A stretch of DNA of 64,000 bases from Olleya sediminilitoris (lineage in GTDB: Bacteria > Bacteroidota > Bacteroidia > Flavobacteriales > Flavobacteriaceae). The notes under the pieces were generated by a model. The model was not told the origin of the DNA, searched no databases, and was given only the letters and a program-made list of their open reading frames with translations. The position numbers and the translations under genes were made by a program. Every line of letters starts with the position of its first letter. Positions within the stretch are counted from its first letter, which is position 1. The stretch is from NCBI RefSeq assembly GCF_016785945.1, contig NZ_JAEMEF010000006.1:1-64000 (forward strand). Direction: 5' to 3'. This document shows, in pieces, positions 1 to 10,835 of the stretch.

Positions 1-19
1 CTACATACACCGAAAGATT

Positions 20-126
20 TAAGGTGATTATAGCGATGGGGCTCACCTCTTACCATTCCGAACAGAGAAGTTAAGCCCATTTGCGCCGATGGTACTACAT
101 TGTGGGAGAGTAGGTCGTCGCCTTTT
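20..126 (+). rRNA. rrf: 5S ribosomal RNA
   Basis: The stretch carries the conserved bacterial 5S core, including CCATTCCGAACAGAGAAG and the GGGAGAGTAGGTCGTCGCC 3' end that pairs with the start near position 22. It is the last gene of an rRNA operon whose 16S and 23S genes lie outside the window. A strong intrinsic terminator follows at once. The ends are placed by eye and may be off by a few bases. Confidence 0.93.
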
Positions 127-131
127 TTAGA

Positions 132-167
132 GAATCCTCAACATTTATTTGTTGAGGATTTTTTTTG
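132..167 (+). terminator. rRNA operon terminator
   Basis: A perfect 10-bp stem (AATCCTCAAC / GTTGAGGATT) with an 8-nt loop is followed by eight T. It starts a few bases after the 5S rRNA, so it ends the rRNA operon. Confidence 0.9.
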
Positions 168-179
168 TTCTATACTTTA

Positions 180-496
180 CTACAATCTTAAATAGGATAT
201 GATTAGAATACTTGTCATAGCTTAAACTAATTACAGAATTATTGAATACTTTAATCCTCCAAAGTGTGTTAATCTATTTATTAAGAATAAGAGTTTAATA
301 CACGAGGTCATATCCATTTAATTTAGGTCATAATGTGACAAGTTTACTAGTATTAAAACCAAAGACTATTACTGTAGAATAAAATAAACTTAATAAGAGT
401 TTAAAACACGAAATCAAATTTATATCAACAGCTAGATACTAAATTTGAAAATTAGATGTTTTATTATAGTCTTTAAATAAGATTGTCCAAAAAAGA
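180..496. other. Non-coding gap with a 20-bp direct repeat
   Basis: I see no gene here. AATAAGAGTTTAATACACGA at 286-305 recurs with one mismatch at 392-411 (direct orientation, 106 bp apart). The gap lies between the rRNA terminator and the end of the small membrane protein gene on the other strand. The role of the repeat is unknown. Confidence 0.4.
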
Positions 497-739
497 TTAT
501 TTATACTTCTTACTTTTAAATATACTATCTAAAATAGTATTGATACCTTTAAATATAAATATTACAGCTATACAACATATGATTATCGATATTGTTAATA
601 GCAAATAAAAGAATGGTCGTTCTCTGTTGGTTAATACTAAATGTAATAAAGTAGGTCCAAGTATTAATAGTGTAAGTGCAATACCTAATTGTTTTATTCC
701 TTTTACTAATATATCTTTATCTGTAGATTTAGTTTTCAT
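497..739 (-). CDS. Small two-helix membrane protein (DUF6095-like)
   Basis: The 80-residue product has two hydrophobic helices, about residues 15-35 and 42-64, joined by a short charged loop (NRERPF), and a lysine-rich C-terminus (FKSKKYK). It therefore should sit in the inner membrane with both ends inside. The gene overlaps the end of murQ by 11 bp, so the two are translationally coupled and share a transcript. Size, layout and position next to murQ fit the small DUF6095-type proteins of Flavobacteriaceae, but that assignment is from memory. No function can be read from the sequence. Confidence 0.75.
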   Translation of the reverse strand: MKTKSTDKDILVKGIKQLGIALTLLILGPTLLHLVLTNRERPFFYLLLTISIIICCIAVIFIFKGINTILDSIFKSKKYK

Positions 740-1547
740 TGTTGTAAGTATTTATTGCTTTACGAACCGTTTTATGTTTTGTAAGTAATGAGTTAGCTTC
801 AGTGTATGGTACATTTAATTCGCTCATGATCATTTTTATACCTCTATCAACTAATTTATCATTGCTTAATTGCATATCAACCATTTTGTTGCCTTTTACT
901 TTTCCTAATTGAATCATTGTTGAAGTAGATATCATATTAAGTATTAGTTTTTGAGCAGTTCCTGCTTTCATTCTAGAACTACCAGTCACAAATTCAGGTC
1001 CTACAATTACTTCAATTGGGAATTGTGCTGTTTGACTTAACGGACTGTTTTTATTACAAGTAATGCATCCTGTAATTATATTGTTTTTATTGCATTGTTG
1101 TAATGCTGAAATTACATATGGAGTTGTACCTGATGCTGCTATCCCAATAACTACATCATTATCTGAAATTTTATGTTTTTGTAAATTTGTCCAACCTTGG
1201 TTTGTAGAGTCTTCAGCAAACTCTACAGCCTCTCGGATTGCTTTATCTCCTCCAGCTATTAACCCTATTACCAAATCATATGATACTCCGAAAGTTGGTG
1301 GACATTCTGATGCGTCTACGATACCTAATCTTCCGCTTGTTCCTGCTCCAATATAAAATAATCTTCCTCCTTGCTTTAACTTTATGACTATTTGATGTAC
1401 TAAAATTTCTATTTGGGGAATGGCTTTTTGAACTGCAAGAGGTACTGTTTGGTCTTCTTTATTTATATTGTTTAACAGGTCTGACAAGGACATTTTTTCT
1501 AAATGATTGTAATTTGAATCTTGTTCGGTTGTTTTTATAAATGACAT
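729..1547 (-). CDS. murQ: N-acetylmuramic acid 6-phosphate etherase
   Basis: MurQ cleaves the lactyl ether of MurNAc-6-phosphate to give GlcNAc-6-phosphate and D-lactate, in cell-wall recycling in the cytoplasm. The SIS-domain sugar-phosphate loop GAGTSGRLG is at residues 67-75 and the second loop GIAASGTTPY near 136-145. Glu81 in ASECPPTFG and Glu112 in EFAED fall two residues before the positions of the two catalytic glutamates known in E. coli MurQ (83 and 114). At 272 residues it is slightly shorter than the usual 290-300, with only the C-terminal helix shortened. No kinase or transporter of the pathway is next to it; the only partner is the overlapping small membrane protein gene. Confidence 0.95.
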   Translation of the reverse strand: MSFIKTTEQDSNYNHLEKMSLSDLLNNINKEDQTVPLAVQKAIPQIEILVHQIVIKLKQGGRLFYIGAGTSGRLGIVDASECPPTFGVSYDLVIGLIAGGDKAIREAVEFAEDSTNQGWTNLQKHKISDNDVVIGIAASGTTPYVISALQQCNKNNIITGCITCNKNSPLSQTAQFPIEVIVGPEFVTGSSRMKAGTAQKLILNMISTSTMIQLGKVKGNKMVDMQLSNDKLVDRGIKMIMSELNVPYTEANSLLTKHKTVRKAINTYNNEN

Positions 1548-1569
1548 TGCTTAATTATTGTTGTGTTTT

Positions 1570-1647
1570 GCGTTAGGGATTGAGGCATTTGTTGAAGCTC
1601 CTCGCAGAGAGCGACTGCCGAAAGCGCAACCCTTGTGGTAAAGCCCA
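1570..1647. repeat. GC-rich structured intergenic repeat element
   Basis: A block much richer in G and C than its surroundings lies between murQ and the DUF4249 gene. It starts GCGTTAGGG and ends GTGGTAAAGCCC. AGGGATTG (1575-1582) can pair with CAACCCT (1627-1633), and an inner TCGC/GCGA hairpin sits in the middle. Similar GCGTTAGGG...CCCTTGTGG blocks are familiar to me as dispersed intergenic elements of Flavobacteriaceae, but only one copy is in this window, so its repeat nature is inferred. Confidence 0.5.
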
Positions 1648-1651
1648 AATT

Positions 1652-2464
1652 TTATTGTACAATATAGGTAAATTGATAGGCTTGTGAAACCCTAAAGTAT
1701 CCTAATGGATAGTTTTCTGGATTTGTTATATTCACACAGTTTCCTCTAACTGTTGCTGGTTGTGTTTCAAAAGGACCTCCAGAATCAGAACTTGATTGTT
1801 GTAATAATAGATCCATGAATTGATAGAACTGTTGTGAGATACCATAATTTGTGATTGTTACTTCGTCTCCTGATTGTAAGTCTTCTTCTGTATAGAATGC
1901 AAAAATTTGGTTTCCGTCTGTAAATTGATCATCATATACTTCAAGATTTGGTATCTGTGCTATGTTTGTTTCGAATTGATAGAAGTAATAATTATTGATG
2001 TTTGCTGGATCTGTGTAATAGGCTTTAAGTTCTATATCTTCTCCAGAAAATCCGCCTTCATCATTTTGTTCTATATAGTCTACAGCTGTTGTTGTAATTA
2101 ATGTTTCTGTACCAACATAGGTTTGATTATTATAAATAATTGTTAGATTATATTCTTGATTTATTTCTGGTATAAAATTGTTTGTTTGATAGATTCCTGT
2201 GTTATTAATTTCTGTAAAATTAAATAGGTTTCCGTTTGTATCTTCAACGTTTATTATAGCATTATTTGCTGGTGGAACCTGACTGTCAAAAAAAGGAGCT
2301 GATAGTGATAGTTTTATTTGTTGTTGAGATCCATCTGTACCTTCAAACCAATTTAATGAGGCCTCTATTACTAATTTTGGATCTGCAGTTGGTAAATCTA
2401 AATCTATTACGTCCTCACAATTAAATAACAATATTGTTATTATTAAGTATATTGTTTTTTTCAT
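1652..2464 (-). CDS. DUF4249 family lipoprotein
   Basis: The 270-residue product starts with a lipoprotein signal peptide (IITILLFNCED, lipid anchor at Cys16) and should be tethered to the outer membrane. The motif DLDLPTADPKLVIEASL directly after the signal is typical of DUF4249 proteins. Its start lies 4 bp after the stop of a TonB-dependent receptor gene in the same operon, the usual arrangement for this family, which suggests a periplasmic or surface accessory to that receptor. The substrate is unknown. A C-terminal CVNITNPENYPLGYFRVSQ segment is also typical. It is not a SusD protein: length and sequence differ. Confidence 0.8.
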   Translation of the reverse strand: MKKTIYLIITILLFNCEDVIDLDLPTADPKLVIEASLNWFEGTDGSQQQIKLSLSAPFFDSQVPPANNAIINVEDTNGNLFNFTEINNTGIYQTNNFIPEINQEYNLTIIYNNQTYVGTETLITTTAVDYIEQNDEGGFSGEDIELKAYYTDPANINNYYFYQFETNIAQIPNLEVYDDQFTDGNQIFAFYTEEDLQSGDEVTITNYGISQQFYQFMDLLLQQSSSDSGGPFETQPATVRGNCVNITNPENYPLGYFRVSQAYQFTYIVQ

Positions 2465-2468
2465 GTTA

Positions 2469-4844
2469 TTAAAATTTAAAATTGTAAGATACAGAAGGAA
2501 TTAGCCCGAAAATAGCAAGTCTTGTTGCTTCGTTATTACCTGACATTCTATTTTCTCCAAAAGTTATTGAAGCAGCATTACGACGATTATACGCATTATA
2601 AATACTAAATACCCAATAGCTTTGCCATCCCTTACTTGTTTCGGGTTTAGGTGTGTAATTTGCCGAAAGGTCTAAACGATGGTAACTTGGTAATCTATCG
2701 GCATTACGATTACTATAACTTGGTATACTTATATTATTATAAATATATTGACCATTTGGATACGTTGTTGGTTGTCCTGTTTGATATAAGAAATTAGCGC
2801 TAAACACCCATTTTTTATTAAAGTCATAACTAGTTGTTATTGATATATCATGAGTTTTGTCATAAGCTGTATTGTACCAATTACCATTATTTATTCCTGT
2901 TTCTTGTGGTGTTCTTCCAGGTGTTTTTTGTTCTGATTTAGATAATGTATAGGATAACCATCCTTTAAATTTACCTTGATTTTTACGAAGTAATACTTCT
3001 AATCCGTAAGCTCTAGCTTCTCCGTTTAAAATGACTTGCTCTATTGCATCATTTGCTATAAGATCTGCTCCATCTATATAATCAATTCTGTTTTTATTTT
3101 TTTTATAGAAACTTTCTACTTCTAGTGAGTATTTGTCTTCATTTATACTTTTAAAATAGCCAATTGCAACTTGATCTAATTTTTGAGGTTGTATGTATTT
3201 ACCACTTGGAGCCCAAACATCCAAAGGTGTAGGAGAGGATGTATTGGATAATAAATGTAAGTATTGAGTCATTTTATTATAACTGGCTTTTACAGATGTA
3301 TCTTCATTTAATTGATAGGATAATGCAAATCTTGGTTCTAGATTTGTAAAAGTCTTTATTATGTGACTACGATTAAAGCTTTCAGTTCCTGTGGGTTCAG
3401 CTTTTTGATAAATTTGAAAATCTTCATTAAATACTATAGCTTGATTGTTGTTGTATGTGTTTAATTGATCTTGCCCTAATCTTAAAAACGAACTTAATCT
3501 AAATCCATAACTTAAAGCTAATTTATCGTTTATAGTATGTTCTGCATCTACATATAATGCATTTTCAAAAGCATATTTGTCTGTAAGTTTAAAAGAATTA
3601 ATACCAGATGATGGTGTTGAAGGTTCTATTTGTCCAGGATTAAATTTATAATACATACTATTTAAACCATATTGTAACTTAAATTGATTTGAAACATAGT
3701 GCTTAAGATCGTATTTGAAATTAAAATTTTGAATACCTGAATCCCAATCAAATTCGACAAAATTTAATTTTAAACCATAATAATAGTCCGAATAAATTAA
3801 AGACATATTAGAAAATAATTTATCAGAAAATAAATGATTCCATCTAAAATTTACTACTGTATTTCCATAGGTATTGTCAAAGCTATCTGCAATTCTAAAT
3901 ACATCTCGGCCAAAATATCCTGATAAGTAAATGCTGTTATTATTATCTAAATCGTAACTTAATTTAGTATTTAAATCATAAAAATAGGCTTTGTTATCTA
4001 TATCAAAAAGTGGTAAAAATAGGTGAGCGTAGCTACTACGACCTCCAAATAAAAAAGAACCTTTGTCTTTTTTTATAGGTCCTTCTGCCAATAGTCTGCT
4101 GGACACTAAGCCAATTCCACCATTCATATGAAACGCTTTACTATTTCCTTCTTTTTGGTAAATATCTAAAACAGAAGACACACGTCCTCCATAGCGTGCA
4201 GGTATTCCTCCTTTATATAATTTTAAATCTTTTATGGCATCAGGATTAAATACCGAGAAAAAGCCGAAAAGATGTGAAGAGTTAAAAACTGTCGCTTCGT
4301 CTAAAAGAATAAGGTTTTGATCTACTGCACCACCACGAACATTAAAACCAGAAGACCCTTCTCCAGCATTTGTAACTCCTGGTAGTAATGTAATTGCTTT
4401 AATTACATCTGCTTCACCAAGTACTACAGGTATGCTCTTAATAGTTGATGCACTAAGTGCATTAACACTCATTTGAGGTTTTTTGATATTTAATTTTTCG
4501 ATGTTTTCAGTAATAATTACTTCGTCTAAGTTTTCAAAAGATTCTTCTAAGCTAAAGTTTTTACTAATATTTTTATTTAAATCAATAGTTTCGGTTATAT
4601 CCGAAAATCCTAAATATGAGACAACAACTTTATAATTTCCTTTAGGGATTGTAATAGAGTAGAAGCCATATTCATTTGTAACTGTACCAGTATTTAATTC
4701 TGGAATAATCACATTTACACTAATTAAAGTTTCATTACTACTAGCTTCTGTTATTTTTCCGCTTAAAGTATAGTTTTCTTGGGCAAAAATGTTTACTGCA
4801 GATAATAGGAATGCGATTAGGAGTCCTTTTCTTATTAATTTCAT
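2469..4844 (-). CDS. TonB-dependent outer-membrane receptor
   Basis: This 791-residue protein has a signal peptide (residues 1-21, ending INIFAQ), a carboxypeptidase-regulatory-like domain (about 25-105, YTLSGKITEAS), a plug domain (about 115-225, with LLPGVTNAGEGSSGFNVRGG) and a long beta-barrel ending in SVSYNFKF, the C-terminal aromatic signature. It imports an unknown ligand across the outer membrane using TonB energy. It is the first gene of a two-gene operon with the DUF4249 lipoprotein. The short plug-to-barrel layout without a SusD partner argues against a polysaccharide utilisation locus. Confidence 0.92.
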   Translation of the reverse strand: MKLIRKGLLIAFLLSAVNIFAQENYTLSGKITEASSNETLISVNVIIPELNTGTVTNEYGFYSITIPKGNYKVVVSYLGFSDITETIDLNKNISKNFSLEESFENLDEVIITENIEKLNIKKPQMSVNALSASTIKSIPVVLGEADVIKAITLLPGVTNAGEGSSGFNVRGGAVDQNLILLDEATVFNSSHLFGFFSVFNPDAIKDLKLYKGGIPARYGGRVSSVLDIYQKEGNSKAFHMNGGIGLVSSRLLAEGPIKKDKGSFLFGGRSSYAHLFLPLFDIDNKAYFYDLNTKLSYDLDNNNSIYLSGYFGRDVFRIADSFDNTYGNTVVNFRWNHLFSDKLFSNMSLIYSDYYYGLKLNFVEFDWDSGIQNFNFKYDLKHYVSNQFKLQYGLNSMYYKFNPGQIEPSTPSSGINSFKLTDKYAFENALYVDAEHTINDKLALSYGFRLSSFLRLGQDQLNTYNNNQAIVFNEDFQIYQKAEPTGTESFNRSHIIKTFTNLEPRFALSYQLNEDTSVKASYNKMTQYLHLLSNTSSPTPLDVWAPSGKYIQPQKLDQVAIGYFKSINEDKYSLEVESFYKKNKNRIDYIDGADLIANDAIEQVILNGEARAYGLEVLLRKNQGKFKGWLSYTLSKSEQKTPGRTPQETGINNGNWYNTAYDKTHDISITTSYDFNKKWVFSANFLYQTGQPTTYPNGQYIYNNISIPSYSNRNADRLPSYHRLDLSANYTPKPETSKGWQSYWVFSIYNAYNRRNAASITFGENRMSGNNEATRLAIFGLIPSVSYNFKF

Positions 4845-4924
4845 TTTTTGATTTTGAATAGTAAAAATAACTAAAAATCAAGTTATATATTACTTTTTAA
4901 TGTTTTCAAATTGTTGTTTATAAC

Positions 4925-4962
4925 AAAAAAAAAGCTTCTTTAAAAAAAGAAGCTTTTTATAT
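4925..4962 (-). terminator. icd terminator
   Basis: AAAAAGCTTCTT and AAGAAGCTTTTT form a 12-bp stem with A/T tails on both sides, shortly after the stop codon of icd on the minus strand. It could work in both directions. Confidence 0.8.
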
Positions 4963-4979
4963 TATTTTAAAAGTATGTT

Positions 4980-7214
<2,235 letters not shown>

Positions 7215-7359
7215 TTAAATTTTGTTTAGTTTTAAGCTTGGCGAATATACAAAAAATAGAAGGTTTTTTAAAGCGAAAACGTTTACTTAACATCTATATT
7301 TAGTTGAATATTAGCCACAACGACGTTTATTGCGGATTTAATAAAATATAGGTGTTTTT

Positions 7360-7932
7360 TTAAGAAATATTAATTTTGTAATGTTCCAGGAGTCCTTCAA
7401 TTTGGTCTTTCGAAAATTTAGCACCTTTAATTCTATTATTTTCAGGATTAATAATATAATTATAAGCTGTAGTAAAATCTGCTTCTTCTAGATTGGTGTT
7501 AAAAAAAATAGCTTTTCTAAAGTCACAATCTTTAAATATAGATTTACTTAAATTAGCTTCTGTAAATTCAGTTTTATTAAAAACACATTTAGTAAATAGG
7601 CTATTAGTTAATTTTAATTGATAAAATGATGCAAAATCTAGTTGGCAATTTTCAAAATTAATAGCCATTATTAATTGGTTACAATCATTAAAAAGCATGC
7701 CTAATAATTTACAATTTATAAATTTTACATTATTTAGTGTAGTATCTGATGTTTTACAATTACTTAAATTACAATCTATAAATTGGCAATCTATAAAGTT
7801 TATCATAGATAAATAGCAATCGCTTAAGTTACAATTGATAAAAGTACAATTATCATACTCAGCTTTTTGTAAAGCAGTTGTAGTAAAATCTATATTTTTA
7901 AAGTCTTGATCAGCTATAAATGGTGCACTCAT
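7360..7932 (-). CDS. Pentapeptide-repeat protein (Qnr-like)
   Basis: The 190-residue product is almost entirely built of five-residue repeats with a central F or L flanked by small or polar residues (CTFINCNLSDCYL, FIDCQFIDCNLSNC, EFTEANLSKSIFKDCDF). These should fold into a right-handed quadrilateral beta-helix. It is cytoplasmic, without a signal peptide. Length and the cysteine-rich repeats resemble the Qnr/McbG group, some of which mimic DNA and protect gyrase from quinolones. Whether this one binds gyrase cannot be seen. It is monocistronic, with no toxin or efflux gene beside it. Confidence 0.85.
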   Translation of the reverse strand: MSAPFIADQDFKNIDFTTTALQKAEYDNCTFINCNLSDCYLSMINFIDCQFIDCNLSNCKTSDTTLNNVKFINCKLLGMLFNDCNQLIMAINFENCQLDFASFYQLKLTNSLFTKCVFNKTEFTEANLSKSIFKDCDFRKAIFFNTNLEEADFTTAYNYIINPENNRIKGAKFSKDQIEGLLEHYKINIS

Positions 7933-7978
7933 GATTAGTATTTATAGTAAAAATACAAGTTTTAGGATTATTAAAAGT

Positions 7979-8027
7979 TAAAAGCCATAACATAATAGAA
8001 TTAACTATTTTTTGTTATGGCTTTTTT
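7979..8027. terminator. Orphan terminator-like hairpin
   Basis: A 13-bp stem with a loop of about 20 nt and six T on the plus strand; the minus strand also ends in TTTT. No gene in this window is obviously ended by it, because it lies upstream of the pentapeptide gene start. Confidence 0.5.
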
Positions 8028-8444
8028 GAGATAACATTTAGCTGTCTTATTTAATTTTCATTAAATCAATCCAAAACTATTGTTTTACATTTTGTCAGAT
8101 CAAGCTTTTAGTTAAATCAAGAGTACATTTATGTGTAACTTTCAAAATGTATTGACCTGTTACTAATTGTACTTGTAAAATTGTTTTTTTTGATTGATTA
8201 TAATATTTATTTCACTAAATATTAAAAATCTAAGGTTTGTATTTAAAACTTAATGTGACTACACCTATATTTAAAATAAAAAAAACAATTGAACTAAATC
8301 AAATTCAACATTTAATTGAAACCAATATTGCTATTGTAATTAATTGTTGTACTAATTTAACTATTTTTCTAATTAGATTTTAATATTTAACTATTTATAT
8401 ATCAACAATTTACAAACAGTAATTATTAACAAAAGTTAATAACT

Positions 8445-8477
8445 AAAAAAGCCTAACTTAATTAAGTTAGGCTTTTT
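8445..8477 (-). terminator. rplS terminator
   Basis: AAAAAGCCTAACTT / AAGTTAGGCTTTTT forms a near-perfect stem with a 4-nt loop directly after the rplS stop codon. Confidence 0.88.
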
Positions 8478-8499
8478 AATATATTTCAGGTCAAAAAAA

Positions 8500-8853
8500 T
8501 TACTTTCTTCTAGCTTCTTTAATTCTAGCTTTTTTACCTGTAAGGTTTCTAAAGTAAAAGATTCTTGCTCTTCTAACTTTACCTCTTTTATTAACTTCTA
8601 CTTTTTGTAAAGCAGGTAAGTTGATAGGGAAGATACGCTCTACACCAACTGTTCCTGACATTTTTCTAATTGTGAAAGTTTCAGAAGATCCTGTTCCTCT
8701 TCTTTGTAATACAACTCCTCTAAAAAACTGAGTTCTTACTTTTTCTCCTTCTCTAATTTCGTAGTACACAGTGATTGTGTCTCCAGCTGAAAATTCAGGA
8801 AAGTCCTTTGTTGTTACAAACTCGTCCTGTACAAATTTAATTAAAGATTCCAT
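8500..8853 (-). CDS. rplS: 50S ribosomal protein L19 (bL19)
   Basis: bL19 lies at the 30S-50S interface. The 117-residue product has the family signatures FSAGDTITVYYEIREGEK, RTQFFRGVVLQRRGTGSSETFTIRK (overlapping blocks, residues 20-65) and GVERIFPINLPAL, with a basic C-terminal tail. It lies 150 bp after trmD on the same strand but has its own promoter in that gap, so it can be made separately. In many bacteria rpsP-rimM-trmD-rplS form one operon; here rpsP and rimM are not next to trmD. Confidence 0.98.
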   Translation of the reverse strand: MESLIKFVQDEFVTTKDFPEFSAGDTITVYYEIREGEKVRTQFFRGVVLQRRGTGSSETFTIRKMSGTVGVERIFPINLPALQKVEVNKRGKVRRARIFYFRNLTGKKARIKEARRK

Positions 8854-8928
8854 CTTTATTTTATTTTAAAATGATTGATTCAGAGCAACATTCACGTATC
8901 TCGCCAGAGGTTAATCCGAAATTGGGTG

Positions 8929-8936
8929 CAAATATA
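8929..8936 (-). promoter_or_regulatory. rplS promoter (-7 box) with 70-nt leader
   Basis: On the minus strand TATATTTG matches the Bacteroidota -7 consensus TAnnTTTG. Transcription would start near 8923 and give a leader of about 70 nt before rplS. Ribosomal protein leaders often bind their own product; I can see only weak pairing here, so autoregulation is a guess. Confidence 0.55.
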
Positions 8937-9003
8937 AGTAAATTGTAAAACTTATAAAGTAAAAACTTTAAAAATATCTAGTTCTTTTTTATAGTCTATA
9001 ATT

Positions 9004-9681
9004 TTAGTCGTCTAATAAGTCTGGACGTCTCTCTTTGGTACGTTTATAAGCTTGATCTTCTCTCCATTTATCAATATTTGCTGCATGTCCTGTTAATAAT
9101 ACTTCCGGAACATCTAAGCCTTTATAACTCCTTGGTTTTGTATAAATTGGAGGTGCTAATAAATTATCCTGAAAACTATCTGTTAAAGCAGAAGTTTCAT
9201 TTCCTAAAACCCCAGGAATTAATCTTATAATTGCATCACAAAGTACAGCTGCACCAAGTTCTCCTCCAGATAAAACATAATCACCAATACTAATTTCTTT
9301 AGTAATAAAAAGATCGCGTACACGTTGGTCAACTCCTTTATAGTGACCACATAGTATAATAATATTCTGTTTTAACGACAAGTGGTTTGCAATACCTTGA
9401 TTTAAAGTTTCACCATCAGGTGTCATATATATGACCTCGTCATAAGTTCTTGCTTCCTTTAATTTTGTAATGCATTTGTCTATAGGTTCAATACTCATAA
9501 CCATTCCTGCTCCACCACCAAATTGAGTATCATCAATAGATTTGTAGTTGTCTGTAGTATAGTCTCTTAAATTATGAAAATGAACTTCAACTAAGTCAGC
9601 TTCTATGGCACGTTTTAAAATGGAAGCTTCAAATGGACTTCTTAATAATTCAGGTAAAACGGTTATAATGTCAATTCTCAT
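9004..9681 (-). CDS. trmD: tRNA (guanine-37-N1)-methyltransferase
   Basis: TrmD uses S-adenosylmethionine to methylate G37 next to the anticodon, which prevents +1 frameshifting. The 225-residue product shows the SPOUT trefoil-knot signatures [10 protein letters not shown] (residues 53-62), [12 protein letters not shown] (near 109-120) and [14 protein letters not shown] (near 131-144). It ends with the usual [12 protein letters not shown] tail. It is on the same strand as rplS. A TAnnTTTG box sits 20 bases upstream of the start codon. Confidence 0.97.
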   Translation of the reverse strand: MRIDIITVLPELLRSPFEASILKRAIEADLVEVHFHNLRDYTTDNYKSIDDTQFGGGAGMVMSIEPIDKCITKLKEARTYDEVIYMTPDGETLNQGIANHLSLKQNIIILCGHYKGVDQRVRDLFITKEISIGDYVLSGGELGAAVLCDAIIRLIPGVLGNETSALTDSFQDNLLAPPIYTKPRSYKGLDVPEVLLTGHAANIDKWREDQAYKRTKERRPDLLDD

Positions 9682-9700
9682 AATTCTATTTTAATGGTTG

Positions 9701-9708
9701 CAAATATA
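9701..9708 (-). promoter_or_regulatory. trmD promoter (-7 box)
   Basis: TATATTTG on the minus strand matches TAnnTTTG and would give a leader of only about a dozen bases. No clear -33 TTTG is seen at the right distance. Confidence 0.45.
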
Positions 9709-9965
9709 GAAGAAATGTTTGAGTAGAAATTGCTGCATAGTCTTAAAATGATATTTAGTATTTAATAAAAATTAAGTTTTTTGTGTTCATTATAAAAAAA
9801 AAAGAATATTTATTGAATAACTAGCTTATATACTAATTTAGTCTTAATATCTTAAAATTTTGTGAAAAGACTGTATATTATTTAATAATATTGGATTATT
9901 TAACCTTTTTGTAGTTTTTTTTATTAAAAAAAAGGTGTTTTGTTGCGAAATATTTAATAAGTTTT

Positions 9966-9995
9966 TTTGATATGTTCTTTTTTTTTTTAATTTTG
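9966..9995 (+). promoter_or_regulatory. Promoter of lipoprotein gene
   Basis: TTTG at 9966-9969 and TAATTTTG at 9988-9995 are separated by 18 bp, matching the Bacteroidota pattern TTTG-N(about 19)-TAnnTTTG. The start codon is about 38 bases downstream. Confidence 0.6.
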
Positions 9996-10033
9996 TAATT
10001 CCTTAAAACTTAATTAATTTAACCACGCTTATT

Positions 10034-10657
10034 ATGAAAAAAATTACTAAAACCTTATTTGGTACTTCACTTCTTGTTGTAGTACTTTTTACATCTTGTA
10101 AATCAGAGCAAGAAAGTGCTTCTCAAAATTCTTATCAAAATAGAGATATGATAGTAAAAGCCAAATTAGAAAAAAGAATAAAATCAAAATTAGAATATCC
10201 AGATAGTTACGAGTTTGTTGAACTTACATTAAAAGATTCAGTTTTATTTAGTGATAATGTTAAATACAACAAAAATTACTACTCACAAATTATAGAAGCT
10301 GACAAAAAAATTATACAAAAACAAGAAATGTATAAAAAAGAAGGTTCTTCTTCATATAAACAAGAAAAGGTAGAGCGTTTACAAGCAGCTATTTCTAAAA
10401 ACGAAAAAATATTAGCTGAAATAGAGAGAGTATCTTCAGGTTTAGGAAACAAAGCTTATGAAACAGCTTCTTGTACTTATACTTATTCTTTTAAAAGTAA
10501 AAACACTTCAGGAAAAGATGGTTCTTACACTTATGTTGTACAAGCAGAACATGCGCCTGAATACAAGGTGACTATGGTTGCAAAAGAGTCTAATTTATTA
10601 GCATCTAATTCTCATTATTTCCCAGGTTATGATGAAATAATGAAATCTTTTGAATAA
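10034..10657 (+). CDS. Putative lipoprotein, unknown function
   Basis: The 207-residue product has a lipoprotein signal (VVVLFTSCKSEQ, lipid anchor at Cys22). The mature part is rich in lysine, with a likely coiled coil at about residues 75-140 (EADKKIIQKQEMYKKEG, KQEKVERLQAAISKNEKIL). The C-terminal third has a beta-rich segment (CTYTYSFKSKNTSGKDGSYTY). It resembles small flavobacterial lipoproteins of unknown function. It stands alone between a good promoter and a terminator. Confidence 0.8.
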   Translation: MKKITKTLFGTSLLVVVLFTSCKSEQESASQNSYQNRDMIVKAKLEKRIKSKLEYPDSYEFVELTLKDSVLFSDNVKYNKNYYSQIIEADKKIIQKQEMYKKEGSSSYKQEKVERLQAAISKNEKILAEIERVSSGLGNKAYETASCTYTYSFKSKNTSGKDGSYTYVVQAEHAPEYKVTMVAKESNLLASNSHYFPGYDEIMKSFE

Positions 10658-10708
10658 TTAATATTTCTACATAATACATTAATATAGTCTTAAAATTATA
10701 TAACAATT

Positions 10709-10759
10709 AAAGGCCAGATTTGATTAAGTGTAAAACACTTTTTCTAATCTGGCCTTTTG
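10709..10759 (+). terminator. Terminator of lipoprotein gene
   Basis: AAAGGCCAGATT and AATCTGGCCTTT form a 12-bp stem, with an inner GTGTAAAACAC hairpin in the loop, followed by TTTTGA. Confidence 0.82.
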
Positions 10760-10809
10760 ACTTTTAGTAATTATAAGTACGTATTTGTATTAAATACTAG
10801 TCTTTTTAT

Positions 10810-10817
10810 TACTTTCG
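10810..10817 (+). promoter_or_regulatory. Possible promoter of ABC-F gene
   Basis: TACTTTCG differs from TAnnTTTG by one base and has TTTG at 10784-10787, 22 bp upstream. The ABC-F start codon follows 18 bases later. Confidence 0.35.
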
Positions 10818-10835
10818 CAACTTAAAAAACAGACC

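Larger units (their letters stand above)
7933..8499. other. Non-coding gap with one hairpin
   Basis: No convincing gene on either strand. A 13-bp hairpin (AAAAGCCATAACA / TGTTATGGCTTTT, about 7979-8027) lies near the left end and the rplS terminator lies at the right end. The 400 bp between them are AT-rich and full of stops. Confidence 0.5.
9682..10033. other. Intergenic region with divergent promoters
   Basis: No gene is visible. The left end holds the trmD promoter (minus strand) and the right end the promoter of the lipoprotein gene (plus strand). The middle is an AT-rich stretch with long A and T runs. Confidence 0.5.
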
